From contig NC_058524.1 in NCBI RefSeq assembly GCF_904849725.1, positions 504,788,263 to 504,852,262 on the forward strand: a DNA stretch of 64,000 nt. The letters are read 5' to 3'. The first letter of the stretch is position 1; each line of letters opens with the position of its first letter. Below the pieces are notes generated by a model. That model did not search any database and was not told the DNA's origin. It was given only the letters and a program-made list of their open reading frames with translations. This document shows, in pieces, positions 20,166 through 31,010 of this stretch. The translations under genes were made by a program, and so were the position numbers. This DNA is from Hordeum vulgare subsp. vulgare. Taxonomy: Eukaryota > Streptophyta > Magnoliopsida > Poales > Poaceae.

Positions 20166-23100
20166 GCTTCTATTGCCGTGCCTCCTACTGATCCCTTAGA
20201 GCAATATTTGCTTGAGCATGAAAATGATATGCATATGGATGAAAGGGATGAGATAGATAGAGTTGTCTTAGAACAATATCCTATCCTTAAGAATAATTTG
20301 CCAGTTGAACTGCTTGGGGATCCACCCCCACCAAAGGGTGATCCCGTGTTCGAGCTTAAACAGTTGCCTGATACTCTGGAGTATGCTTATCTTGATGAAA
20401 AAGAGATATATCCTGTTATTATTAGTGCTAGCCTCTCAAAGCATGAAGAAAAGAAGTTACTAAAAACTCCGAGGAAGCACCGTGCTGCTATTAGATATAC
20501 TCTTGATGATCTTAAGGGAATTAGTCCCACTCTATGCCAGCACAAGATTAAAACTGATCCTGATTCCAAACCAATTGCTCATCATCAAAGAAGATTAAAT
20601 CCTAAGATGAAAGAGGTAGTAAGAAAAGAAATACTAAAGCTCCTGGAGGCAGGTATTATCTATCATGTTGCTCATAGTGATTGGGTAAGTCCGGTGCATT
20701 GCGTCCCTAAGAAGGGAGGCATTACCGTTGTCCCTAATGATAAGGATGAATTGATCCCACAGAGGATTATCAGTGGCTATAGGATGGTGATTGATTTTAG
20801 GAAATTGAATAAAGCCACTAGGAAAGATCATTACCCTTTGCCTTTTATCGACCAAATGCTAGAAAGACTGTCTAAACACACACACTTCTGCTTTCTAGAC
20901 GTTTATTCTGGTTTCTCCCAAATACCAGTTGCACAATCTGATCAGGAGAAAACCACTTTCACCTGCCCTTTTGGTACCTTTGTTTATAGACGTATGCCTT
21001 TTGGCTTATGTAATGCACCTGCCACCTTTCAAAGATGTATGATGGCTATATTCTCTGACTTTTGTGAAAAGATTGTTGAGGTTTTCATGGATGACTTCTC
21101 CGTTTACGGGTCTTCTTTTGATGATTGCCTCAGCAACCTTGATCGAGTCTTGCAGAGATGTAAAGACACGAATCGTGTCTTGAATTGGGAGAAGTGCCAC
21201 TTTATGGTTAATGAAGGCATCATCTTAGGACATAAAATTTCTGAAAGAGGTATTGAAGTCGATAAGGCTAAGGTTGAAGCAATCGAGAAAATGCCATACC
21301 CCACAAATATCAAAGGTATAAGAAGTTTCCTTGGTCATGCTGGTTTCTATAGAAGGTTCATTAAAGACTTCTCTAAGATTTCTAGGCCTCTTACCAATCT
21401 CTTGCAAAAGGATATTCCTTTTGTTTTTGACGATGATTGTGAGGAAGCCTTCGAAATACTTAAGTAGGTTTTGATAACTGCACCTATTGTTCAACCACCT
21501 CACTGGAACTTACCTTTTGAAATCATGTGTGATTCTAGCGATTATGTTGTTGGTGTTGTCCTAGGGCAAAGAGTTGATAAGAATTTGAATGTTATTCACT
21601 ATGCTAGTAAAACTCTAGACAGTGCCCAAAGAAACTATGCTACTACGGAAAAGGAATTTTTAGTAGTCGTGTTTGCATGTGAAAAGTTCAGGTCTTACAT
21701 GGTTGATTCCAAAGTCACTATTCACACTGATCATGCTGCTATTAAGTACCTCATGGAGAAGAAAGACGCTAAACCTAGACATATCAGATGGGTTCTCTGG
21801 CTACAAGAATTTGATTTGCACGTTGTCGACAGGAAGGGTGCTGATAACCCTGTAGCAGATAACTTGTCTAGGTTGGAGAACGTTCTTGATGACCCACAAC
21901 CTATTGATGATAGCTTTCCCAATGAGCAACTGAATGTCATCAATGCTTCACGTAGTGCACCGTGGTATGCTGATTATGCAAACTATATTGTTGCCAAATA
22001 TATACCACCTAGTTTCACATACCAACAAAAGAAGAAATTCTTCTTTGACTTGAGACATTACTTTTGGGATGATCCTCACCTTTATAAGGAAGGAATAGAT
22101 GGTGTTATTAGACGTTGTGTACCTGAACATGAACAGGGATAGATCCTACAGAAGTGTCACTCCGAGGCCTACGGAGGACACCATGAGGGAGATAGAACTG
22201 CACACAAGGTATTGCAATCAGGTTTCTATTGGCCCACTCTCTTCAAGGATGCCCGTAAGTTTGTCTTGTCTTGTGACAAATGTCAAAGAATAGGTAATAT
22301 CGGTAAACATCAGGAACTGCCTATGAATTATTCACTTTTCATTGAGCCATTTGATGTCTGGGGCTTTGATTATATGGGACCCTTTCCAAAATCCAACGGG
22401 TATACTCATATCCTAGTTGCTGTTGATTACGTCACTAAGTGGGTAGAAGCGATCCCCACTAGTAGTGTTGATCACAACACCTCTATCAGGATGCTTAAAT
22501 AAGTTATTTTCCCTAGATTTGGAGTCCCTAGATATCTAATGACCGATGGTGGTTCACATTTCATTCATGGTGCTTTCCGTAAAACACTTGCTAAGTACGA
22601 TGTCAACCATAGAATTGCGTCCCCCTATCACCCTCAGTCGAGTGGTCAAGTAGAGCTAAGCAATAGAGAGATTAAACTGATTCTGCAAAAGACTGTCAAC
22701 AGTTCTAGAAAGAATTGGTCTAAGAAGCTCGATGATGCACTGTGGGCTTATAGAGCTGCCTATAAGAATCCCATGGGCATGTCTCCGTACAAAATGGTGT
22801 ACGGTAAAGCATGTCATTTACCTCTTGAGCTAGAGCATAAAGCTTATTGGGCAATCAAAGAGCTCAACTTTGATTTCAAACTTGCTGGTGAGAAGAGGTT
22901 ATTTGATATTAGCTCGCTTGATGAATGGAGAGCTCAGGCATATGAAAATGCCAAGTTGTTCAAAGAAAAGGTTAAGAGGTGGCATGATAAGAGGATACAA
23001 AAACGTGAGTTCAATGTAGGTGATTATGTCTTGCTATATAATTCTCGTTTAAGAATTTTTGCAGGCAAGCTTCTCTCTAAATGGGAAGGTCCTTACATTG

Positions 23101-23252
23101 TTGAGGAACTATATCGTTCCGGTGCTATCAAGATCAACAACATGGAAGGTAATTGTCCGAGAGTGGTAAATGGGCAGAGAATCAAGCATTATATCTCAGG
23201 TACACCCATAAATGTTGAAAGCAATATTATCAATACCATAACTCCGGAGTAA
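20166..23252 (+). pseudogene. Athila-type pol: reverse transcriptase, RNase H, integrase
   Basis: A single frame of 3.1 kb with no indel but three internal stops (TAG 21465-21467, TAG 22140-22142, TAA 22500-22502) before the natural end at 23252. RT: SGYRMVIDFRKLN, the FMDD active site at 21084-21095, and FLGHAGFYRRFI. RNase [15 protein letters not shown] near 21524, [21 protein letters not shown]. Integrase: HHCC zinc region (22158-22280), then the D,D,E core (WGFDYMGPFP; MTDGGSHF at 22539; NREIKLILQKT), and a C-terminal GDYVLLYNSRL / KWEGPYIV segment. It copies RNA to DNA and inserts it. The frame is so well kept that the insertion must be fairly recent. Confidence 0.92.
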
Positions 23253-23410
23253 TACCTAAGGGATATTTATCAGCCTGTTTCAGACTCCGAAAACGAAGAT
23301 GTATGTGATTCGGTAAGAAAACAGAATCCAAAACTTCTCCAGTAGGAATTTTTCTCCGTTTCGGAATATTTGAAAAAATAGAAAAATTGGAAGTAGTCCG
23401 GAAAGCGCGC

Positions 23411-23545
23411 GAGGAGGCGACAAGCCTGCTAGGCGCATCCACCCCCTGGCCGCACGTACGGGGCTTGTGGCCACCTCGTGTGCCTCCTGGACTCCATTTT
23501 CGTGCCGAGTACTCCTTCTGGTCGGAAAAAATTTATTATATATTC
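23411..23545 (+). promoter_or_regulatory. LTR-like hairpin and TATA upstream of the 3' ORF
   Basis: Inside the element, 160 bases after pol, lies a GC-rich block (23417-23480) with ACAAGCCTGCTAGGCGC ... GGGCTTGTGG. It matches the hairpin of this element's own LTRs (17259-17312, 25849-25901) more than chance would give. TATATA follows at 23537-23542, 87-92 bases before the ATG of the small 3' ORF. A subgenomic promoter derived from an LTR-like sequence is an inference. Confidence 0.45.
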
Positions 23546-23628
23546 TCCCGAAAGGTCTGACCCTTGTATCACACAGATTTCCTCTATTTTCGTTTCAAGC
23601 CTGTTTTCTGCCGCAGATTTAGAGCAAG

Positions 23629-24034
23629 ATGTCGTCTCTGCGATCTGTGGGGGAGAACAATCTCCCTCAAGTTTATGGAGAAGTAAATGCTGATCTGAAA
23701 AGGATGGAGGTCATGGAGGCTACCTAAAGAAACCAAGGGCAAAACTAAGGAGAAGAATCATGCGTGTGACGAAGTGCAATCTGTGCTCAACAAGGAAGAA
23801 GTTGAAGAAGTGGATTTCCTCCAACCCTACCTCCACCTACTATGTCCATCCTTGATTGAACTCTTGAGGTATTGTGAAACAACTCGTGCTCGCAATACTT
23901 ATCTCACTCGTGAAGTTGTTTTGCTGGAGAAACATATCACAGATCTCCAAGGTATAAATCAAAGATTAATGGCCCTCTTGGAATCAAAGATTGCAACAAA
24001 TCCACCACCATCACCTCCAAAAGAAGACAACTGA
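23629..24034 (+). pseudogene. Small 3' ORF of the Athila-type element, frameshifted
   Basis: Starts MSSLRSVGENNLPQVYGEV at 23629 and hits TAA at 23725-23727. Related-looking code continues in another frame through the charged stretch KGKTKEKNHACDEVQSVLNK to the stop at 24032-24034, about 135 codons in all. The C-terminal half is a probable coiled coil (RARNTYLTREVVLLEKHITDL, LLESK). It occupies the place where Athila elements may carry an extra or env-like ORF, but I see no signal peptide or membrane segment and do not assign a function. Confidence 0.5.
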
Positions 24035-25570
24035 GCATGGGTTTGGGCAATCCCCTTGGGTTGTGCCAAGCTTGGGGGAGTTGCCCCGATATTGTATCAC
24101 CATCACATCTTTTGCCTTTACCTTTGTTTTAGTTTGTTCCTTTTCAGTTTCCTCTTTCTCTAGTAGAATAAAGGTCTTAGTGTTGTAGGCTTGAGTTTTG
24201 CTTTGTGTCACCCCCGATGTATTCGAGCTCGTGAGCCATATAATAAAGAGTGTCTTTGTTGAAGGGCTTTGCCTCATGCCATGATCAAAAGATTGAGAAA
24301 GAACAAAAGCATGAAAGATCATGTAATGATCTTATGGGAAGGGATGGCTTCACATATAAAAAGAATGTTGATTGAAACTTGTTGAGGGTAGACAAACGTA
24401 GACCTTGGTCATTGTTGCAATTAATAGGAAGTGATAAATAAGGAGAGGTTCACATATAAATATATCATCTTTGACACCATCTATGATTGTGAACACTCAC
24501 TAAACTTTTGCATGCTTAGAAGTAGATGTTGGACAAGGAAGACAACATAATGAATTGTGTTTGCTTGGTTCCGAACAATGTTATATGATTAGAGATCCCT
24601 GAGCATGTGACGATTGCTTCCACCTCATATTAGCCAAACCTCCCGCACTAAGTAGAGATACTACTTGTGCATCCACAAACCTTCAACCCAGTTTTGCCAT
24701 GAGAGTCCACCATACCTACCTATGGATTGAATAAGATCCCTCAAGTAAGTTGTCATCGGTGCAAGCAATAAAAATTGCTCCCTAATATGTATGATCTATT
24801 AGTGTGTGGAAAATAAGCTTTGTACGAACCTGTGATGAGGAAGACATAAAAGCAACAGACTGCATAATAAAGTTCTTTATCACAGGAGGCAATATAAAGT
24901 GACGTTCCTCCGCACTAAGAGGACACACATCCAAACCTCAAAAGCGCATGACAATCTCTGCTTCCCTCTGCGAAGGGCCTATCTTGTACCTTTACTTTTT
25001 TCCCTTGAAAGAGTCATGGTGATCTTCACCAATTCCTTATTCCGCCTTTATCTTGGCTAACGTCATATGCTAGGGAAAGATCTATATTCATATGTCAATT
25101 TGGAAGTAAGCATTCATGAATTATTATTGTTGACATTACCCTTGAGGTAAATGGTTGGGAGGCGAAATTATAAGCCCCTATCTTTCTCTGTGTCCAACTG
25201 AAACTTAGATCTCATGAGTACCACGTGAGTTGTAGCAATTGTAGAGAACGAAAAGATGATTGAGTATATGGATTTGCTTTACAAGCTCTTATTTGACTCT
25301 TTCTGATGTTGTGATAAATTGCAATTGCTTAAATGACTATAGGCTATCGGTTGTTACTTCTCGGTAAGGTTCTTGATCCATACTTTACTTTGTGAAGGAA
25401 TTGTCACTTTAGCATGAGAGATTATATGTTGGTATTGCTGTTCTGATCATGATCATGATGCCTGCATGTTCGTATTTTGTTTTGTCGATACCTCTCTCCC
25501 TAAACATGTGGGCATGTTTATTGATCTAGGCTTTCGCCTGAGGACAAGTGAGGTCTAAGCTTGAGGGATT
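24035..25570 (+). other. 3' noncoding internal region and polypurine tract
   Basis: 1.5 kb without a supported gene. Shares phrases with 1-1907. It ends CTAAGCTTGAGGGATT (25555-25570) immediately before the 3' LTR, a slightly mutated form of the AAGCTTGGGGGAGT tract. Confidence 0.8.
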
Positions 25571-27073
25571 TGATACGTCCATTTTTATCATGCTTTCATG
25601 TTGATATTTATCGCTTTTTGGGCTGTTATTTCACTTCACGATACAATACTTATGCCTTTTCTCTCTTATTTTGCAAGGTTTACATGAAGAGGGAGAATGC
25701 CGGCAGCTGGAATTCTGGCCTGAAAAAGGAGCAAGTTTGAGATGCCTATTCTACGCAACTCCAAAAGCCATGAAAATCAACATGGATTTTTTCGGGATTT
25801 TTAAAAAATACTGGGCCGAAGAAGTGTCAGAGGGGCGCCAGCAGGTGGCCACAAGCCTGCTAGGCGCGGCCACCCCCTGGCCGCGCCTAGGGGGCTTGTG
25901 GGATCCCTGCTGGCCCACTGGCCCCCCTCTTTTGCTACAAGAAGGGTTTCGGTCTGGAAAAAATCAAGATGAGGCTTTTCGGAGGATTTGCCGCCGCCAA
26001 GAGGCGGAACTTGGGCAGAACCAATCTAGAGCTCCGGCAGGATGATCCTCCCGGAGGGGTAAATCGTCGCCATCTTCATCACCAAAACTCCTCTCATCGG
26101 AGTGGACTCATCACCATCAACATCTTCATCAGCACCATCTCATCTCCAAACCCTAGTTCATCACTTGTAACCAATCTCCATGTCGCGACTCCGATTGGTA
26201 CTTGTAAGGTTGCTAGTAGTGTTACTTACTCTTTGTAGTTGATGCTAATTGGATTACTTGGTGGAAGAGTTTATGTTCAGATCTTTGATGCTACTCATTA
26301 CCTCTCTGGTCATGAATATGATTATGCTTTGTCAGTAGTTACTTTTGTTCCTGAGGACATGGGATAAGTCATGCTATAAGTAGTCTTGTGAATTTGGTAT
26401 TCGTTCGGTAATTTGATGTGTTGTATGTTGTTTTTCCTCTAGTGGTGTTATGTGAACATCGACTACATAACACTTCACCATTATTTGGGCCTAGAGATAG
26501 ACATTTGGAAGTAGTAAGTAGATGATGGGTTCCTAGAGTGAAAGAAGCTTAAACCCTAGTTTGTGTGTTGCTTCGTAAGGGGCTGATTTGGATCCACTAG
26601 TTTAATGATATGGTTAGACTATGTCTTAATTCTTCTTTCGTAATTGCGGATGCTTGCAAGAGGGGTTAGTCATAAGTGGGATTCTTGTACAAGTAAGGGA
26701 AGTACCCAAGCGCCGGTCCACCCACATATCAAACTATCAAAGTAACAAACGCGAATCATATGAACATGATGAAAACTAGCATGAGTGAAATTTCCGTGTG
26801 TCCTCGGGAGCGTTTTTCCTCCTATAAGACTTTGTCCAGGCTTGTCCCTTGCTACAAAAGGGATTGAGCCACTTTGCTGCATGTTGCTACTTTTGTTACT
26901 TGCTACTTGCTACGAATCATCTCACCACACAACTACTTGTTATCGATAATTTTAGTGCTTGTAGATATTACCTTGCTAAACACCACTTGTCAGATCCTTG
27001 TGCTCCCCACTGGGTTCGACACTCTTACTTATCGAAAGGACTACGATAGATCCCCTATGCTTGTGGGTCAGCA
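25571..27073 (+). repeat. 3' LTR of the 10.1-kb Athila-type element
   Basis: 1503 bp, TGATACGTCC ... GGGTCAGCA. The hairpin at 25849-25901 is nearly perfect: inner arms TAGGCGCGGCCA (25861-25872) and TGGCCGCGCCTA (25878-25889) with a CCCCC loop, outer arms CCACAAGCC and GGCTTGTGG. It is followed by the GTACG TSD. Confidence 0.92.
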
Positions 27074-27078
27074 GTACG

Positions 27079-27381
27079 CTCCCACCTCCTTTGCACAAAA
27101 GGGGAAAATTTCCCGTCCTGCCATCTACTGCTCTCCTGTCCTTCCCTGGTGTTACCCTTGACTCCTGAGGCCCGGCCTTGCCTCGAAATATCCGTCGCTC
27201 CGGAGGGGTCCTGAGGAGGCCCCCTGCGGGTCTTGATGTCGCTCTTCCTCGCGAGGCTTGGCCCCTCACGAGGGCCTTGTCTCGGGTGGTGCCATTCCAG
27301 TCGATCTTGTGTTGATGAAGTGGGCCAGCCCTCGGCCGCAGGCAGGCAGGTCTGTGTACCCCCATTCCTAGAACGCCGATA
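27079..27381 (-). repeat. Tat2 3' LTR, right piece
   Basis: Continues the Tat2 LTR broken at 16980 (GCTCCCACCTCCTTTGCAC, as at 33154). It ends GAACGCCGATA, where the other copies end ...CCGACA or CCAACA. The polypurine tract, reversed, follows as GTAGACCCCGGGCCCAAGG. Confidence 0.85.
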
Positions 27382-27760
27382 GTAGACCCCGGGCCCAAGG
27401 TGGGCCTGGGTTGGCTTCTCGATGAAGCCTTGAAGGCGTCCCGAAGATTTGCGGGACCCATTTTCCCGCGGGTCAGGTGACCCACGTGTCTCGTAGCTGC
27501 GCGGCAACGCTCTCGCTCCTCGAGGCGTCCGGGTGGTGCTAGGCCATGACGATGCGATCCCCAAGATTCGCGCGGTCCATCATGTTGCTAATTAAATGGC
27601 ATGGGTGTGGCCTGACCACACCCAACGGCTCCCACGAATGTGACCGATCGGTGGACAGGTGAGGCAACGTGGGCGACAACGCTTCCGTCGGCCCACCTCG
27701 CGGCCCTCGTGGGGCATGCGACGCCCAGGCTCCCGCAATGGTTGCTGGATAGGGCCCGCC
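27382..27760 (-). other. Tat2 3' end upstream of the antisense gene
   Basis: The polypurine tract on the minus strand (27382-27400) is followed by GC-rich sequence with no gene. For the plus-strand antisense gene this is the promoter region. Confidence 0.6.
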
Positions 27761-27767
27761 TATAAAT
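27761..27767 (+). promoter_or_regulatory. TATA box for the Tat2 antisense gene
   Basis: TATAAAT, 104 bases before the ATG at 27871, on the strand opposite to Tat2 transcription. The leader between is CT-rich (CTTCTTCTCTCCTTC), a common plant 5' UTR style. Confidence 0.6.
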
Positions 27768-27870
27768 TCGCCCAGCCCCTTGGAGGGGGCGGCACCGCAA
27801 CCTCGAGCTTCTTCTCTCCTTCATCCGTCTGCCGCGAGAAAACCTCTTTTCTCCTTCGCCCTTCATCTTC

Positions 27871-28892
27871 ATGGCGTCCCCCGGAGACGGTTCTGGTCAG
27901 GGGAAGCGTGCGGCGCCTCCTGTGCCTTCGTCCGCCCCCGGAGGCAGCGGCGGCGGTCCCTCATGGCCTTCGCGTGTCCGCCACCGCTCGGCAATGGCTA
28001 ACGATTAAGTCCTTGATTGTGTCTCCTTTGCTTGTTGCTTCATCTATTGTCCTGGGGTTAATCTTCCTTCTTCTTCAGCGCGCCCTCCTCCGAGAAGCCA
28101 AAGTTTGAAGAGCTTCAGTAGGAGGCAGAGGGGTTGCGGGCCCGGCTTGTGAATGATGAAGCCGCCCTTCGGAACGCCCATGGGGACGAGGCGGAGGCTG
28201 TGGCGGAGTTGGCGTCGCTACGGAAGCAGGTCCAAGAGGCGACCGACATCGTCCTGGCTTCCAAGGGCGAGGCGTCGAACGCCCGAACGATGGCACACCA
28301 GCACGCCAAGCAGTTCCCCGGCATTGCTAGCCGGGCGATCGATGCGACGCGCCGATTTGTGGGGGAGGCCCCAGCGCTGCCCAACACGATGAGCGTTGGG
28401 GGCTACCTCACCTTCTTCGAGAGGGTGGTGGAGACGCTAGAGACCGGCGTCTCTCGCGTGGAGGAGGACAATGTGGCCAATGCACGCGAGCTTCTGGGCC
28501 TTACCTTGACGCTTGTCTTCTCCGACCTGCGTCACCTACCTCCGGAGCTCGACCTTCGGTGCATCATCGAGCCGGCGCCTGCTGAGTCCCATCGTCTCCT
28601 ATGGGGTGAACTCCACCCTCACGTGGCTGCTTTGGTAGAGCGGTGCGCCCGGGTGCCCGTCTCCAGCGAGGAGGAGGACTCAGACACCGAACCCGTGGTC
28701 TCAAGGGTGTTGCCGGCGGTTTCTCCCCCTAGGCGTCCCCATCTTTTGCTTACCTGTTCTTGCGATGTCAAAAAAGACCCTTCTTCGTCGGGCGTTGAAC
28801 CTTTGCTGTTATTACCTTCGTCATTCTCGTTTTTCCTTTTTGCTCCTAAGCTGATGGCTTGTATGTTGGTGGTTGTTGCGGCCGGGCATTAA
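27871..28892 (+). pseudogene. Antisense gene in Tat2: coiled-coil protein, probably spliced
   Basis: ATG at 27871 opens a short Gly/Ser/Pro-rich segment (MASPGDGSGQGKRAAPP) ending at TAA 28006. A pyrimidine-rich stretch ending TTCTTCTTCAG (28068-28078) looks like a splice acceptor, after which a long frame runs to 28892. In that frame PKFEELQ is followed by TAG at 28119-28121, then a heptad-rich segment (EAEAVAELASLRKQVQEA) and a globular part (GGYLTFFERVVETLETGVSRV, LLGLTLTLVFSDLRHLP). An acidic stretch EEEDSDTEP follows; the remaining codons are probably read-through. It resembles proteins encoded near Tat elements in grasses; function unknown. The donor site is unclear, so the exon model is tentative. 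Confidence 0.55.
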
Positions 28893-29217
28893 AGCTGAGG
28901 GCCTGTCGCTGCACCTACCTTGGCTTGGGACGATGGGGGAAGCGCGACCTTCTGGAGGTCCTGCCTTCCCGAGGCACCTATTGTGCCACTGCGTTCTTGG
29001 GCGTTGGACTCGCTCATTTCTTTCGTGGAATCTTTAGGCCCTGCATCCCTTCGTTCGTGCGCATTCTTTTTAATTCACCGTTAGTTTGTCGTAAAGCGAG
29101 AGGGTCCCCGTCCGGGCCTGTGAGGCACTTAGCTCATGGGTTTGTGTCGGTCCCTTGCGTAGTTCCTCCTGTGCAGTTCCTGTTTCATAAGTGGGACGAG
29201 GTGAATACCCTTTCGTC
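28893..29217 (-). other. Tat2 spacer
   Basis: No gene or repeat that I can support. GC-rich, lying between the antisense gene and the first repeat block. Confidence 0.4.
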
Positions 29218-29470
29218 ACTCTATGTCTGCAGGTCCTGGTCCTGCACATTTCCCTGCCGTCGGGAGGCACAACCCGTTACCAAGGCTGCTCCTCACGGGG
29301 AAAAGCCTCGGCGCCCTGGGGGCGAGTGGCTTTGCAACCTGGAAGGCTCCTGAGGTGCACTGCTCAGGAGCCCCCTTGACACTCAAGCCGCTCTACGTCG
29401 TCAGGCCCTGACCCCAACGACCGGTAAGGCTCCTGAGGCGCCCCCAGGAACCCACTTTCTAGCGCTCAAG
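29218..29470 (-). repeat. Tat2 minisatellite, isolated block
   Basis: One and a half units of the ~170-205-bp repeat (TCCTGCACATTTCCCTGCCG at about 29240, GCTCAGGAGCCCCCTTGAC at about 29363). It is the reverse complement of the Tat1 minisatellite class. Confidence 0.65.
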
Positions 29471-29924
29471 CGATTCCCACTTCGTCCCTTTGGTCATCGC
29501 CCCACGGGCCCGTGAGGCCTCCCGAGACTCTTTGTGATGGTATCAAGTTTTGGTCCGGACCCCTGAGGGGGGTTGACTACTGAAAAAAGTTGCCCCTGGG
29601 GTGGCAAGTCCTTACTTTCATGCTCCTTGACTCCTAGGGGCAGCGTGGAGCGGTTATCTCAAAACACGTCCTCCAGACGGGACGTTTCGAAGCCAGTGAG
29701 ATAAGAAACGCCAGAGAAAGTCCCCCCTTTTTATTTTTCAAACATCGGGCATTGAGACTGGAAAAACCAACTTTTGAAATCGGTGAGTTCAAACTTAGCA
29801 GAACATAGTTCGAATCCAAGAAAAAGCAAGCAAGCGCCGCGTCCGACATTAAAGCTGGCATAGTCATTGGCAAACTATATGGGTTTCCTTGCCAGCTGCG
29901 TGCATGGTCATTGGCGGACCATGT
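29471..29924 (-). other. Tat2 spacer between repeat blocks
   Basis: No supported gene. The short open frames here lack any family motif. Confidence 0.4.
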
Positions 29925-30300
29925 TGATTGCCTTCATCTTCTCCCTAGTGCGGAGCGTAGGGCTGCCACTAGGCGTGGGATGGACCCCTTCTGCATCCTC
30001 GGGGGGCCCTGGGCGTATACAACCTCGGCTCGTTATTACGTGAGTGTTACGGTGGGGTGTATATGGAAGGTCGCGAGGACGCTTTGGCCTCGCGAGTGTC
30101 CTCACCCCCGAGGCATTGGGGCCTGAGCTTAGGGAGTCATTGGTGGATTGTGTTGATTTCCTCCATCTATACCCAGCTCGGAGCATAGGTCTTCCACTAG
30201 GCGTGGGGTGGACCCCTTCCCGTCCTCGGGGGGCCCTAGGTGTATACAGCCTCGACTCGTTATTACGTGAGAGTGTCATGGGATGAAGTAGGTTCCACAA
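29925..30300 (-). repeat. Tat2 ~210-227-bp tandem repeat, two copies
   Basis: CTCGTTATTACGTGAG recurs at about 30029 and 30256, each preceded by CCACTAGGCGTGGG. These are the reverse complement of the Tat1 repeat at 5291-5495 / 12837. The left copy gives the undisturbed order across the point where the Sabrina-like element inserted in Tat1. Confidence 0.8.
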
Positions 30301-30383
30301 GGATTGAAGGACGATGCAGCGGTGCGACGGGTTGAAGAAGGTCTTGCGTGCTCCTTCCCCGGAGGCTAATTAAGGGCTTTTTA

Positions 30384-31010
30384 TGACTCTACGTCGACAG
30401 GTCCCAGTCCTGCACATTTCACGACCGCCATTGCGTGGTACCGAGTGAACGGATGTAGCCACGGGGTCGGGCCCTGCCTCCCCTAACAACGACCAGATCA
30501 CCGAGGACGGTGTCAAGGGCGACAGCTGGCCATGTGACCGGTAAGGTCCCTGATGCGCGATGCTCAGGAGCCCCCCTCTAACATTCAAGCGGTTCGACGT
30601 CGCTAGGATCTAGTCCCACACATTTCCCGACTGCCGTTGCATGGGACCGAGTGAAAGGATGTAGCCACGGGGTCAGGCCCTGCCTCCCCCGATAACGACT
30701 AGATCACCAAGGACGTTGTCGAGGACGGCAGGTGGCCTTGAAACCGGTAAGGCCCCTCAGGCGCCATGCTCCAGAGCCCCCTTTTGACGTTCAAGCGGCT
30801 CTACGTCGTGAGGACCCGTTCCCTGACATGTCCCAATCGCCGATGCTTGCGACTGAACGAACGATCTCAGCTACTGGGTCAGGCCCTGCCACCCATGATA
30901 ACGACCGGATCACCGAGGACGATATCAAGAGCGACATGTGACCTTGTGACCGGTAAGGCCCATGAGGCGCGATGCTCAGGAGCCCCCCTTGACGCTCGAG
31001 CGACTCTGAT
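30384..31010 (-). repeat. Tat2 ~205-bp tandem array, three units
   Basis: A CTCTACGTCG/GTTCGACGTCG/CTCTACGTCG landmark recurs at about 30387, 30593 and 30799, and a weaker version at about 31000. Within each unit come CCCACACATTTC-type and GACCGGTAAGGCCC-type phrases. Units differ by many substitutions. Confidence 0.8.

Larger units (their letters stand above)
16981..27073 (+). mobile_element. Near-complete Athila-type gypsy element, 10.1 kb
   Basis: Two LTRs (16981-18500 and 25571-27073), a perfect tRNA-Asp-type primer site (18512-18529), gag, protease, RT, RNase H, integrase, a small 3' ORF and a polypurine tract. The 5-bp TSD GTACG is perfect (16976-16980 and 27074-27078). It inserted in Tat2's 3' LTR. 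The coding frames carry a frameshift and several stops, so this copy cannot make its own full protein set. The start of the 5' LTR is TAATACTTCC where the 3' LTR has TGATACGTCC, so its terminal TG has mutated. Confidence 0.93.
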
